NCBI RefSeq assembly: GCF_027244095.1
Contig: NC_069671.1
Span: 11,810,482-11,874,481, forward strand
DNA: 64,000 nt
Origin: Hemicordylus capensis
Lineage: Eukaryota; Chordata; Lepidosauria; Squamata; Cordylidae
Direction: 5' to 3'
This document shows, piece after piece, positions 12,001 to 26,049 of this stretch. Within the stretch, counting starts at the first letter, position 1. Every line of letters begins with the position of its first letter. The position numbers and the translations under genes were made by a program. Under the pieces are notes generated by a model. It had not been told where the DNA came from. It saw only the letters and a program-made list of their open reading frames with translations, and searched no databases.

Positions 12001-15000
12001 GTGAAATTGGTAAGTGGCTTCTTATAGAATGTTCTGCTATTATTGCCCTGTCTTCGCATTAGACTGATTCAAGGGAAAGCCAAATTAAGCCTCTCATGTG
12101 AAAATGCCTCTAATCTAGAAGTTCTGCCCTCTAATTCCAAATGATAGGGGCTGGTTGCATGATCCAGCCATAGAGCAAGAGTCCCATTCTTCTTTATTTT
12201 TGGTAATATTGTCATTCAATGTCTAGAATAAACCAGAAGTACAGGTACTTCTCGGGAAGATACCACAGGAGAACTGCCATCTCTCCTTGGCAGCCCTTAC
12301 ACTAGACTCACCTCTCGGTGTGGCTCTTTCCAGATCTGATGTCTGTGAAACGGATGATGGAGAAACTGGGTGCCCCGAAAACCCATTTAGAGTTGAAGAA
12401 AATGATTTCTGAAGTGACTGGAGGGGTCGGTGACACCATCTCTTACCAGGATTTTGTCAATGTGATGCTTGGAAAACGGTCTGCAGTCCTCAAGTTGTGA
12501 GTATCCCTGTGTGGAGGGATGTGGTACTCATTCCGATAAACAGACTGTATCATGATCTTCACTGTTTTTGCAGTACGGGGCACTTTGGCAAACAAACAAA
12601 CACACACACACACCCTTCCTACAGTTTAATTAGCACTTCACTCTAAAAACTCCACAGTTGTGCAGCTTTCTCAGAGCTGGACAGTGGCTCTTTAAGAGAA
12701 GCAGAGCCCTGTCAGATCCCAGCGCCATCTAGGAAGGCATGCATGGAGTGCTGAGAAGTGTCATCCTCCTCAGAGCTTTCCCCAGAGCTCTATAGGGAAA
12801 GCATTCCAGGCATGCTTTCCAAGATGGTTCAGGGGCTTAAGAGGGCTCAGTTTCTCTTAAAGGAATCCCACTGGTGACAAGGGGGCTCTGCAAAATATTT
12901 GGCTTCAGCCAAAGCTTCACACAGGCCTAATAAAGAGGGAACCACATTTGAGGTTAGAGATGTAACATTTCCGGAAATTTTGAAATCATGAAAAAAGCCA
13001 GTTTCTCCCCATTGATTGTGTGTTTGTTTGTTTGTTTGTGTAGATTGGCGGGGGGGGTAGAAATATATGCAATACTTCTAGTGCCCTTTACGGGACTAAA
13101 GTCACATTGGTTCTTTAGGAGCATTTATGTATAACTTGCTTTGCCCATAACATTGATCAAGTTCGGTATATTACATTTAGAAGTATTGCATCACAATGCA
13201 GTACTTCTGATCCCTCATTTTTATCATCTTAATGACTTATGAAAACTGTATTGAGACCAGCTTCCCTACCTTTTCACATGTTCCTTTATTTCTTGATCTG
13301 GTATTTAGAGGATTTAGCCCAGCCTTTGTCTCAAGGGAGGAAAAAATGCTGAATCATCCTCTCTCTGCTTTTCCCCACAAAGGCTGTTCCTTTAAACTTA
13401 AACGGTTCCTTTAGTAGCTCAATCGCTGCCACCACGCCCACTTCTTAATCCTCCCCTGGTGTGGGCAAAATTTCAGGGAACTCCTCTCTTTGCCAAGTTC
13501 AAAAAACCTTCCATGTGCAGCCCACACGTGATGAGAAAACTTGGTAGAATTGCTGAGCAATCAAACTGACATGTCTGACTTGCTGGGAGTGACCATTTGG
13601 TCAACTCTTTGGAGGGAGAGTGGCAGGGTGTGGGCGGGAGAAAGAGCAAAGCCAGACTGGCCTTGCCTTGGGTGGCTCTCTCTCCCGTCCCAGTAAATGA
13701 GCAAACTGCATTATTCAAGTTAGATCTCAGCTGGGAAGGGGCACCAAAAACCTTAGGGCCAGCCCTGCCCTATGGATCCCTAGCCTGCCAACCCTAGGGA
13801 CCATCCTCCCCTTGGGAATGAATCTGGTTGTCTGAAACCCTTAGGATGTATTGTATGAATACGGACACAATTTATATACTGCTTTTCAACAGAAGTTCCC
13901 AAAGCAGTTTACGAAGATATAGGTAAATAGGCTCCCTGTCCCCAAAGGGCTCGCAATCTAAAAAAGAAATATAAGATAGACACCAGCAACAGCCACTGGA
14001 GGGATGCTGTGCAGAGGTTGGATAGGGCCAGCTGCTCTCCCACTGCTAAATAAAGAGGACTTCCACTTTTAAAAGGCACCTCTTTGCTCAGTTAGCAGGG
14101 GACGTTAGCATGAAGTACTAATGAATGTGTGGAATTTGTTGCCTGGTCCCGTTAAGCATCATACCAGATGGAGCGATGTCCACTGGCCTAGACAGCTTTA
14201 AAACAGGATTAGGAACATCCACGGAGAAGGAGAAGATATATGGAACTCCCACTGCCTCGGACTACCAGTTGCTGGAGGGCAAATCATGAGGAACGACTCT
14301 TGCTCCTGCTCCAACTGGCTGGCTATTATCGGAAACAGGATGCTGGACAAGAGGGACCTTTGGGCCTCTCACATTTTCCCATTCTTCCCATGCTGGCAAC
14401 TGTGTCCCTCTGCTGAGGAAAGGAGGCCAAGTGTCCCACCCACAACATGAATAGCTATTAGCAGACACAGGTCCCTTTTTGAAACGAACGCACAGACAAA
14501 CCTCCCATTGTCCTTGAGCTCCCATTTCAGTTTCCGCTCCTGTTCTGAATGCCGACTCCACAGTTGCAAACAATCAACACTGAGCTCTGAGGAAGCCAAT
14601 TAAAGGTCCACAGCTGTGGGTGGGTGGGTGAGAGAGTGAGAGAGAACATGAATCGACTCCTGTTACAAGATCTTCTGGGGTCTCTCTTGTAGGGTCTAGA
14701 TCTTGTAACAGGAGTCTCCCCTTTAGCACCTACCCTTTCTTAAGACCATTGCCAAATATACACAGGAAGCGAGTTGGTCCATCTAGCTCAGCATTGTCTT
14801 CACAGATTGACATCCATGAACCAGAATGCTTTCAAGGGAGCTGGAGGCAGTAGTGGTTGTGTCCAGACAACTCACCGGCTGAGGCAGTGGGAGCTGGACT
14901 ACTACAGCCGGTGATTCTCCATATGAATACTTGGTAATAGTTATTCAGTATACAGGCGGACCTTGCTATTTGCAGGGGTTCCGTTTCGCAGTTGTACCAC

Positions 15001-15643
15001 GGATATGGAAACCACTGAGACATTAAAATCAATGGATTTGACTGGGTTAGGTTCCTGGTCGGCCAAAATTGCTTCTAAATTGCCAAAAACCAGCCTATTT
15101 GGGATGGGGGGTGGGGAGGAGCCCCTTACCGAGCTTTGCTGCTCCCCCAGAGTCACGCTGTGCCCCCGGAATGTCCGAAAATTGCTGGGTTTTTGTTAAG
15201 AAGGGAGCCATTTTGTCACTCTGATGAACAAAATGGCAGCCGAAAATGACCTCCATAGTCATTTCCGGCCAACTCTGACCTGTGGATACAGGAGGTCAAC
15301 GTGGTCCCCACCCCCATGTATGCCGAGGTCGGGTGTCTTTTTCCTGACCGCGGATACGCAAATCTGCGGATTACTGTGCTAAACAAATCAAATAATTAAG
15401 TTATTATTATATTTGATTGCATAAAAGCCCACCCTCAGTGTTACCATTTAATCCACTTGCTCAAGAGATTATTGTCCAAAAATACTGATTCTTGAAGATG
15501 GGGGGAAATAGAGGAACATACATTACAGATTAAATTGTATTCTTCTGTCTTTCAGGGTCATGATGTTTGAAGGGAAAGCCAATGAAAGCAGCCCAAAGCC
15601 TTTGGGCCCACCTCCTGAGAGAGATATTGCCAGCCTCCCTTAA
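6586..15643 (+). CDS. AIF1L: AIF1L (IBA2), allograft inflammatory factor 1-like, 3' part; coding exons 6586-6652, 11968-12009, 12334-12496, 15556-15643
   Basis: AIF1L is a small cytoplasmic EF-hand protein that binds and bundles F-actin at ruffles and focal contacts. Four exons join in phase to give 119 residues plus a stop, beginning [14 protein letters not shown] and ending in [11 protein letters not shown]. That ending, and [12 protein letters not shown] just before it, fit AIF1L rather than AIF1, whose tail differs. The EF-hand loop [12 protein letters not shown] follows EKYMEF; the second hand ([13 protein letters not shown]) is degenerate, as is usual in the family. The human protein is about 150 aa, so about 31 N-terminal residues in two exons are missing on the left. 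All introns start GT and end AG. The gene converges tail-to-tail on UBC. I am confident of the family and fairly sure of the paralogue. Confidence 0.93.
7103..7340 (+). repeat. SINE with tRNA-like head and L2-like tail
   Basis: The head 'gtagtggttagagtgctgg' carries a B-box-like GGTTCAAATCC. The tail 'ggaagagcgggatataaatg' runs into a (TAA)n stretch. Confidence 0.75.
7728..7950 (+). repeat. SINE with tRNA-like head and L2-like tail
   Basis: Second copy of the 7103 family, about 390 bases further on, in the same orientation. Confidence 0.72.
8110..8225 (+). repeat. LINE 3' end (L2-like)
   Basis: A/T-rich tail with 'taaaccacccagaactatcc' and 'ataataaac' typical of L2-like 3' ends. Confidence 0.45.
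8695..8800 (-). repeat. SINE with tRNA-like head (antisense fragment)
   Basis: The reverse strand reads 'tagctcagtggcagagcgcc' with a B-box-like GGTTCAAATCC; it lacks a tRNA acceptor pairing. Confidence 0.6.
10685..10985 (-). repeat. SINE with 5S-rRNA-like head (antisense)
   Basis: Antisense copy of the 3796 family, from the 'gaccattggtccatctagct' body back to the 'gacaagtcatgcttgc' head. Confidence 0.72.
11968..12009 (+). CDS. AIF1L: AIF1L coding exon ([14 protein letters not shown]), family exon 4
   Basis: A 42-bp exon between tttccag and gtaagt. It encodes the start of the first EF-hand loop and splits Glu and Asp codons in the same phase as its neighbours. Confidence 0.9.
12334..12496 (+). 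CDS. AIF1L: AIF1L coding exon ([13 protein letters not shown]...), family exon 5
   Basis: Acceptor tttccag, donor gtgagt. It encodes the rest of the first EF hand, the linker [13 protein letters not shown], the degenerate second hand, and LGKRSAVLK. It ends two bases into a Leu codon that the next exon completes. Confidence 0.92.
13850..14300. repeat. LINE 3' end (antisense) followed by a CR1 piece
   Basis: 13850-14108 is an antisense copy of a widespread LINE 3' end ('aaagggctcgcaatct', 'agacaccagcaacagccact'). 14110-14300 resembles the C-terminal coding part of CR1 in sense ('tggaatttgttgcc'). Confidence 0.55.
14655..14716. repeat. Perfect 19-bp inverted repeat with 24-bp loop
   Basis: GACTCCTGTTACAAGATCT at 14655-14673 is exactly matched by its reverse complement at 14698-14716. 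Confidence 0.85.
14950..15380. mobile_element. Probable Tc1/mariner MITE (Tigger-like)
   Basis: The left end atacaggcggaccttgcta and the right end ctgcggattactgtgct show weak inverted similarity, and words such as 'gcggatacgcaaatctgcgg' are typical of Tigger/pogo relatives. Borders are approximate. Confidence 0.4.
15556..15643 (+). CDS. AIF1L: AIF1L last coding exon ([12 protein letters not shown]...)
   Basis: The acceptor is ctttcag. The exon encodes the AIF1L-specific C-terminus and stops with TAA at 15641-15643. Confidence 0.92.
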
Positions 15644-16750
15644 AAGAATGCCAAACCTGTTGGTTCCACACCACTCCCCTAGGCTATAACCAGGGCTTCG
15701 TGCTTTGTTGCTTTTATACTGGACAGTCTTAGAAAGCAATATATTAACTTGCTTTAGAAAAAGGAAAGACAAGGGAAGTTCCAGAAACCTTTCCCAGGGT
15801 AGCCTTTAAAAAAAAAAAAAACAACCCACTAGTCAACTCTGTTTCTCAAAGGTCAGTAGTGAAAAACTAAAACGTGAACTCAAAACCAAAGTCCCATTTA
15901 TCTGACGAGAAATCTCATGGGTGGTTTTCTGAGGCCGTAACCAAATGGTGACTCAAATGCTCAAGCTTCAGCCGAGTATCTTCCAACCAAAACAAATATT
16001 TGTAAAGAGGCCTTGCTTCCCAAAGAAGACCTCGCCAGCTGCCATTCTGAATGCTGATCTGCCTTGCCCAGCAGAGCCAACTCCTGCAAACTGGAGCTGC
16101 TGTGTGCCTTCTCTCAGCTTTACCTTGCACACTAATGTCTGTCTCACCCCCACTGCAATGGTCTGCTTCTGTCAACCCCAAGGATTATCCAGCCTATCAT
16201 AAGCACATCCTTCTTTACTCTTGGATAATAGTATTTTCTAGAGTAATTTGATTGATTAAGTGCCGTCAAGTTGGTGTCAACTCTTAGCAACCACAAAGAT
16301 AGATTATCTCCAGGATGATCTGTCTTCCACTTGGCCTTGAAGGTCTCTCAGTGGTGCCTTCATCGCTGTCATAACTGAATCCACCCACCTTGCTGCTGGC
16401 CGTCCTCTTCTTCTCTAATTTACAAGAGTAAAATACTCTCTGATTAAGTTATTTGTTAGAGCAGGTTCATTGTTTCTCATTGGCTATGCAGAATGCCATC
16501 AGCTTGTACCTCTCAACAGAGGGTGTGTAATTAGAGTTGCCACATTTGTCAGAGGAAATTCCTGGAGGCAACCATCAAGGGCAGGAGCGCAAAGTTTAAA
16601 ACTCAACTTTTTTGACAGGTTGGAAAGAGGGCTTGACAATGGCACATAGCAATTGTTTCATACATTTCCCCCATTGCGTTCTTTGCACAGGGTGACAGGT
16701 TAGGAGCGTTTCACCTCAATAAACTCAATAAAATATGTGAAATCAATATG
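15644..16750 (+). other. AIF1L: AIF1L 3'UTR (probable) with polyadenylation signals
   Basis: After the stop codon the first strong signals are two overlapping-range AATAAA hexamers at 16718-16723 and 16727-16732. A 3'UTR of about 1.1 kb would include the BovB fragment at 16250-16425. The end point is inferred. Confidence 0.45.
16250..16425 (-). repeat. RTE-BovB LINE 3' fragment
   Basis: 'aagtgccgtcaagttggtgt', 'ctcttagcaaccac' and 'ctcagtggtgccttcat' match the antisense 3' part of squamate BovB. Confidence 0.65.
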
Positions 16751-19625
16751 ACGATAACACGTCCAATTGAAAAATGGGGGGGGCCCTATTAGTAATTAAC
16801 CAAAAGAGTGTCTTTATTGCACAAAAAAGGAAAACTAAAGGTTGCCATGCATAAATAAAACGTCTTGGTGTAACACACCATCCTCAGCAGCTCGAGTCAA
16901 GCTTGAGCATGCTGGGCTGCAGTGCGAGGGAGGCCCGGCGGGGAGCTGAGGCTGTGTCCTGGTGCCACAGCCTCATGGCCAGAGAGCAGGCAGCGGGGCT
17001 GGCATTTATTTAGCTGAGTCTCTCATCATTGTCAGAAAAAGATGGGGGTTGTGTGTGGCATGCTGCCAGGGAGCACCTACTGCGACTCACAGATGGAAAG
17101 GGGAGGACGAAACACTGGGCAGTGGACACACACCAAGTCTGTCTGAGGATTTGAATTATGATACAATTTTATTGCTGGAGAGGAGACTTTTGGGATTGGC
17201 TTTGGCTTGGGAGTGGTGGGACAGACACACACACATTGTTGGAGGGGCAGGTGGCAAAAGGGTTAATCCCCCTCTGGTTAAGAAACAGCTAGAGAGCATC
17301 CAACATAGGAAATCTTAGGTGTTAGTTTCAGTATAGCTGAGAGAAAAAGATCTTCCCCAAAACAGCAAAACCCATGTTGCCAATTTTGGGGTCTGCCTCC
17401 AATCAAGGATTTGGGCATACTGCCCACAGTGTCCTCCACCAGAACGGTTACTAGGACAGCCCCAGAGTCCTGGCGAGATGTTCTAGCTGTGCTTTTGGCC
17501 TAGAGTGGGGAATTAGCATGGCTTGGGGGATCAATCCTGTCCCAGTATCCATTTAAGCAGGTCTTGGAACAGCAAGACTATCCAAACTGTGCCCTTCCCC
17601 CTTCGGGTGCCCACCACTCAGCATGGCTGATCCCTCTGGCAAGCAACCAGTGTTGTCTTGATCCAAGAGGGCCCCCCTTGAATTAGGAAGAGCCTCGTGG
17701 AAGCCAGCAGACATGATGGGGAAGCAGGGACCCCTTGTTTGGAGACAACCTCTCCATGACTGAACTGCTGGGCCTTTTACACACATGGCTTTAAGTTCGC
17801 ATCTCTTCCAGAATGGGGGGCACGAGTCCACATACCAGCTGGATTTACCCTGAAGTTGCAGCAGGTTGTCAGGGACCACACAACTCTGCTTTTTCTTGAA
17901 TTACTGCTGCGCATTCTCAGCCCAAATTATGTATGGGGTAAAAAAAGAGGTGTGAAGCCTTGCATGCCTGCCCCCAAACCCAGCATCCTTCCACTTTCAG
18001 TCCATAAACAAAACTTCAGCAGCACAAATACTGTCACGTGTTCAAAATCAGGTTACAAAACTGACCTTGGTTACTGTTCAGTTATCAGTAAACCTTTCAA
18101 AGGCAAACTCCTTATAAAAATCAGCAAAGATTTGGGTCATATTCAGCAGGTTCGGGTTAAGCATTCTGTTATTTTGACTAGTCAGTCTTGCAGAATGCCA
18201 GCCAAACTAAAATAAAATAAAAAATTAAAAAGAATAAAATAAAATAATAATAAAGAGAGGCATCTCACACCTCTTCCTGGAATGTGATTGGTTGGATAAA
18301 AAACCCTAAGCAAGCCGTGGAAACACACACAGGAAAAAGACCTGCAAGGACTGCGGAGAAGAGCCAACCCTATGTGAAGGGCCCACCTAATCACCCAAAT
18401 TAAACAGCTGTGAATCTGCTGCAAAGATTATTATTTAGCCTTAGATGGAGTTAACCGCCCACTTTGGGCTGCATCCCCAAGCAACCCAACTCCGAGAAGA
18501 CCCGGTTCCAGCACACACACTGCCTTGAGGCTGCCTCCCAGGACAAAACTCATTCCACACACAGATGGAAAAAATGAGAGAACATTGAGTCTCACCAATT
18601 TATTGTTGCACATTTGTGTGGGCTACATGGGAGTTGAATTAGCTTTCTGGCATAGGCATTTTTGGTTTCTGTACCTGTGTAAACTGCAAGGCCAAATAAC
18701 CATAAAATGTCAAAGATGCATTCTGACAAAGCAAGTGACATTTACAACTGCAATTAATAGAGTTGTGGATGTTTATCTGATTTATGCCAAAATATCATGG
18801 ACTATACTTGACATTTCATGGCTTCTCATAATGCATCTTGTACATACATCAATTGAAGATCATGCATCTGATGCATACTATAATTTGTCATTTAAGTCAT
18901 CACAAGCTTTTCCTGCTAGTCTTACAGGGTCACCCATTTGACAAGGAAAATGATGCCAAGGCCTCATACCGCCATGTTAGTTGTTGTACCACAGATAAAC
19001 ATCTGCTTTACTGGTTGCCTTGATAACTAGATGTAAATACAATTGTCCTCCTTTGCCCCTATTTGTAGCATCCAGCCCATGAGAAGCCAGTCTACAATTC
19101 ACAATTTTGTCAGAATATACCTGCTTTCCCCTGCTTCAGCAGCATTTAACACTACTAGAAGCTGAAAACTGCTCCTAGAATCACTGTCGAATCACAAATT
19201 CAGCTGTAGATTAACACAGTGAACTATGATTTTGAATGTTTTATGTTGGGAGACAAGTGCATAAAAGGTTAACATTTCAGAGTTTTAGAACGTTTTAGCT
19301 TAAGCACTCCACATAACTTAGATGAGATCATTTATAGGCTCAAATTTGCAACACATTCCATTCAATAACAGACTTCAGACTTAAATCACCATGTATTATT
19401 TTAGCTTCTGGTAATGCTGGCAATAAACTGGACTTTTAAGTTGTGTTCAAAGCTAGTCTGTAATACCTTCTGAACATAGCTAAGCCCTTTCCTTCTAATA
19501 CTTGCTATACATTGCACAATATAATTATTCCCAACGCTGCAGTTTTCAGTATGACGTGCCATTGGCCATGTTAGCAGTAACAATTTACTATGTTCCACCA
19601 CAAACTAAAAAGACTGAAGACAATG
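16750..19625. other. Intergenic stretch between the convergent AIF1L and UBC 3' ends
   Basis: I see no gene, RNA or clear repeat here beyond an A/T-rich patch at about 18205-18255. Open frames of up to about 140 codons show no family features. Confidence 0.5.
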
Positions 19626-19629
19626 ACAT

Positions 19630-19711
19630 TTGGGAATGCAACAGCTTTATTGAAACAAAGTGCAGTGAAGTTTTACTTGAGTGGCTGGATATAAGCCTGC
19701 AATATGCAAGT
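19630..19711 (-). terminator. UBC: UBC 3'UTR and polyadenylation signal
   Basis: On the - strand AATAAA lies at 19651-19646, about 60 bases after the stop codon, giving a short 3'UTR as in other ubiquitin genes. Confidence 0.7.
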
Positions 19712-21986
<2,275 letters not shown>

Positions 21987-22050
21987 CGTAAGGCTCGAGC
22001 CGGTCCAGACAACCAATATCGTAAAGGCAACGAGGGGCAGCTTGTTCTAT
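21987..22050 (-). other. UBC: UBC non-coding exon 1 (5'UTR)
   Basis: The 3' border is set by the gtgagt donor at 21986. The 5' border is estimated at about 30 bases downstream of the TATA box, giving about 64 nt, close to the size of the family's first exon. Confidence 0.6.
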
Positions 22051-22069
22051 CTACGCGCTTCCCACTCGG

Positions 22070-22260
22070 GCGGCCTCTTATAAGTGTATCAGGAAAGATC
22101 ACTCCGCCGAAAACTGTTAGGAACTATATTCCGTCATGCGCGTGCGCTGGACTGTATCGTTGGCTGCCAATAGCGTACTGAAAAGAGCCTTCGCGGAGTC
22201 AGGTGGGAGGAGTCCCGCCTTCTTCTTAAGCCAACGCGGAAGGATAAACTCTTACGGTGC
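22070..22260 (-). promoter_or_regulatory. UBC: UBC core promoter
   Basis: A TATA-like box (cttataagag on the - strand, about 22084-22075) lies about 90 bases upstream of the exon 1 donor. A CCAAT motif is at 22167-22171 (+ strand) and GC-rich sequence around 22200-22220. I did not find a confident heat-shock element. Confidence 0.65.
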
Positions 22261-25200
22261 GAAGCAATAAAAAAATGACGGTTGGAGGAATGGGGACAAC
22301 GAAGAGCTGGGTTGGGAGGAAAACCTGGACGGGACTTATTCCCCCCCGGTGTGGAATGGACTGAAGGAAATAACATATAATAATAAAATATGAGTGTTCT
22401 GGTTATTGTTCTAGACAAATTTTAAAAAGCTGCGTTTGTGAGAAAGGTCTAGTGTAAAAGGAATATAAGAGTGACTATAATTCTTTATTATGCGTCGGAC
22501 TTTTAAATCCAGATTTATTCGTTAATGATGAGGCACTTTTCAGTTTAATAAGTTCTGAAAGCAACGCATAAGAACAACAATAATGAGTTAACATTACTGG
22601 TCTATTGCAGCAGATTAAATGGTTAAATTTATCGAGGTTTCCCCTGATAAAATCAGAAATAAACAGGCATTTTTTAAAAAGGCCTTTGACATCTCTTTAA
22701 TTGGGACTACAAGAACATAAAGCACTTTAAGCACACCTGTGGGAGTCCTACATTTAACATAGTGGGACTGTTCTATTTGCAGATAGATAGATAGATTAGA
22801 TGAAGCATTCAGAAGTGGAATGAGACATGATTAGACAACTATCTAATGTTTCTGCCTGTGTACACCCAAACACAGACAGAGCAAACAGCCCTGTGGATCC
22901 TTTACAAAATACTCAGAAATAACCATTTATTAGGACCCACGGAAAAATCATAAGTTTTCAGATTCATCAGAGTTCTTCATCAGGCTGGATATTGTGTTAG
23001 TTTCTATTTGCAGTGAGATTGTTATTAATATCTTTTTTTAAAAAAAATTGGGAAGTGTAATGCCCCATCTGTAAACAGACATGGTTGTCTACCCATTTAA
23101 TGTTTCTGCTTGTGTAAACTCAATTGCAGAGAGAACCTAGTTTCTGATCCAGAATCTCGGCTCCTGCCATCACAAAAGCCAGGTCCTCCAACCCTAAGAG
23201 AACAATCCTCCCTCTTTTTTCCACATGACCAAAAGGAAACAGCTGACTCAGCCACAGCTGGCAACAGGGCACAGAATCAGCTGCCCCAGCAACAGCTGTT
23301 TGATTGGTCTGCGGGTGCCACGCACGTCCACATGACACAAGTTCAGGTGTTGTCCTCCCTCCTCCTTGCTACACCCATTCAGAGAGTCTTCTGCGGGGCT
23401 GAATTGGAGAGAGACCAGCATTGCACTGAAAAAACAGACACACTATTCCAGAAGCACAGCCTGTAGCTGTAGAAAAGTCACAATACTTCCAAGATTAACT
23501 GGTTTAGGAGTGACTCGTTGACTGCAGGTTTTCCTGTTGTGTGCTGGTGATAAATTCTAGAGGTGGGGAGCCGTATCAGTTTGTTACAGCAGTCGACTTG
23601 GCCTTAAAGTGCCACAAGGCTCTTACAGTGTTTTTGCAATATGTTTACAAGTATCTCCATTTGAGAACAGGGCAACCAGCAGCCTGAGTCCCCCCAAAAG
23701 CCCTTGGTGGCCACCAAACTGGCTTCTTGCGAGTTAGCTGCCCAAACTCAGACTTGGGTCTACTTCACTAAACTCCAGTGGACACACAGCTTTGCCCAAG
23801 AAGGTGGTGTGCATAGCCAGGCAGTCGCCAACAGCCTCAGGGCTCATTCGAGCAAGCAATCCCAGCTTTTTTCAGGCTAGCTCCCAGGGAACTCTGGCTT
23901 TCCTTGGAGATTTCTTCAGCGAGACAGCTAGTAATGGTGGAGAAGAAAGTTCGCCAGTTGTCCCCTGGCAGGTGCAAAATGGCCGCTCAAAATGGCCACC
24001 CCGTCGCTCTGAATGTGCAGCATTGAACACTCCCTGATATGCCTGGCAATGTGCAGAAGGCGCCCTGGTAATGTTACATGGGGCTTAGCCATACTGACTC
24101 CATTTTGATTGTAGCAGAGGAGAGCAAGAGTCTCCTCCATTTTGTGTTCCTGCTTGGATGCCATTTTGAAAGAATTTGCTTAGTCTGCTTTGGTTCCCAT
24201 CCTCTCTGCCTTGCTAACCTTGTGTACTTGAAACATATTATCTATTCTCTATGCCTTCTTTGTTCTGGTCTACTGCTCAGGAGAGGGAATGATGCTGATA
24301 TTGTAACTGCCTACTAGAGGCTGTATAGAGAAACCTTAACAATGGCAGTGCTGTAATTCTATTGGCCTAAGATGGTTTTGTACTACTGGACTACCTAGCT
24401 AGCTTGTTGTGAATGATGACCTTGAAATGTATCAGTCATTGTCTAAAGGTCCAGGGCAGCCATGCTTTGGGCACTGCCTTGTTGTGAAGCTATTCCTCAG
24501 GGTTGCTTTTGCTCTGCAGAGTAAAAGAAAGCTTTGAACTAATCTCAGTTTCTGGTGAGTTTATTGGCTGATTGCACCAGGAAAATAATCCGTTTGTTGG
24601 AGTTAATAGTAACTGTGCCCAAGGTTCTTCTGAAGACAAATCAATGGTGGAGAGGTGCTTTGGAGCAGAGACCAATTCTAAAACATTCTCATGTGATTTA
24701 CTTAAAAATCAGATTATTTCTTTGCCCCTCAAATGGGTAGTGATGGATGCCCTAAGCAGTGTGCAAACTACAGAGGCAGCATGACCTGTTGAATCACTCC
24801 TGTGGAGTCCCTAGTGCTTTTTGTCACTTGTCCAGCAACACTTTTGTTTGGTTACAATGAATAAAAGCGTTGGTTACCGCAAATAAATCAATTCTGTCAT
24901 TCATCCGGTTTCAGCATAGGTTTCCAGCACCATATTCCATGGGTTTCATGACTTACACAGGTGTGAACGAATCTGTGTTGGAATGACAGATATGTTTTCT
25001 TGCATTGTTGTGAATGTTTACTGGAACCTGTTCCCAACCAAACCATAGACCTACCCAAAATAATTCCTAGCAACAGCATCGCAGCTTCCTTTCTCCAGTT
25101 TGAGCTTGTTTCATTTCACCGAGTGAGCTCTTTAAATGAGTTCAGAAAAAGTTGTCTGAAGCAGCTGATCTTCAAGGCAAGCAAATAGCAAAAGGAAAAG

Positions 25201-25296
25201 AAAGGTGATTAAAGGATTGACATGGAAAAATCGGAAGTATGGTTTAAAGCTGCTAACAGAAGAAATCATGAGACTAGAACCAGGAGAGAAAAAAAG
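22261..25296. other. Intergenic stretch between UBC and the tRNA cluster
   Basis: No gene is recognisable. A possible retroviral LTR fossil occupies part of 24060-24600. The rest, including 22400-24000 and 24650-25290, shows only A/T-rich unique-looking sequence. Confidence 0.5.
24060..24600 (+). mobile_element. Possible solo LTR of an endogenous retrovirus (fossil)
   Basis: The layout resembles an LTR: several CCATTTTG motifs on the left, a possible polyadenylation region at about 24520-24545, then a U5-like stretch. No internal viral genes flank it, and I could not find clear target duplications. Borders, family and age are uncertain. Confidence 0.3.
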
Positions 25297-25368
25297 TGGA
25301 GATGCCGGGGATTGAACCCGGGGCCTCATACATGCAAAGCATGCGCTCTACCACTGAGCTACATCCCC
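25297..25368 (-). tRNA. tRNA-Ala(TGC): tRNA-Ala (anticodon TGC)
   Basis: A 72-nt gene with an intact cloverleaf. The acceptor GGGGATG pairs with CATCTCC (allowing G-U/A-C at one step), the D arm is AGCTCAGTGGTAGAGC, the anticodon loop TTTGCAT, and the B box GGTTCAATCCC. The discriminator base is A. A run of T follows on the - strand, a Pol III stop. It is identical to the copy at 27883. Confidence 0.97.
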
Positions 25369-25847
25369 GGAATGGCACATTAGCTTTCTGAAAATATAAT
25401 ACCACTATAGGGAAAGAACCAGAACACACTAAATCTGAAATCTAATCGAGGAAGGAATAAATCTGCAGCCCATTAAAGCGATAATCATGCGCGTAGAGCG
25501 CTGATAAGCTGCAACTCTATGCACTCTTCCAGTCCGATGAAAGAGAGAGGAAATATGACATGCAATGCACACGGTGAAAAAAACCATCGTGAAAGAACGA
25601 GATGAAGGGTGCTTCTTTTGTGGGGAGGGGAGCAAACGAGGGTAGGATTATTCTCACAACTCTTACGAATTGTAGCTCTCTCTCTGTATGCCGACATGCA
25701 ACGCTTTAGCACAGCAAAACTGAGGTATGGAGGCAAAGCACGTGGCAAACAGCATTTTAGTACACCAGCAAAAACAGAGTATATATCTAGATAAAGATAA
25801 GAACAGAAGCACACAAGAGATTGTTAAAATAAAAATAAAATCTAAGT

Positions 25848-25919
25848 CTCCCCGTCGGGGAATCGAACCCCGGTCTCCCGCGTGACAGGCGGGGATACTT
25901 ACCACTATACTAACGAGGA
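25848..25919 (-). tRNA. tRNA-Asp(GTC): tRNA-Asp (anticodon GTC)
   Basis: A 72-nt gene: acceptor TCCTCGT/ACGGGGA, anticodon loop CTGTCAC, T arm with GGTTCGATTCC, discriminator G. T-runs follow within 20 bases on the - strand. It is identical to the copy at 27301. Confidence 0.97.
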
Positions 25920-26049
25920 AGAACTATACCTAAAGGTCAAAAAGACGTCACTTGAGAGACCACATCGTGACCACACAGACGCATGCTGCCATGAGTGTCT
26001 AACATTTTCATATAGAGTCTCTTGCTATTGTCATCCTGATTGTTAATAA

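Larger units (their letters stand above)
12497..15555 (+). other. AIF1L: AIF1L last intron
   Basis: It contains a short TTTG run (about 13021-13040), a LINE 3' end joined to a CR1 piece (13850-14300), a perfect 19-bp inverted repeat (14655-14716), a SINE scrap (14772-14815) and a Tigger-like MITE (about 14950-15380). No exon was seen. Confidence 0.7.
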
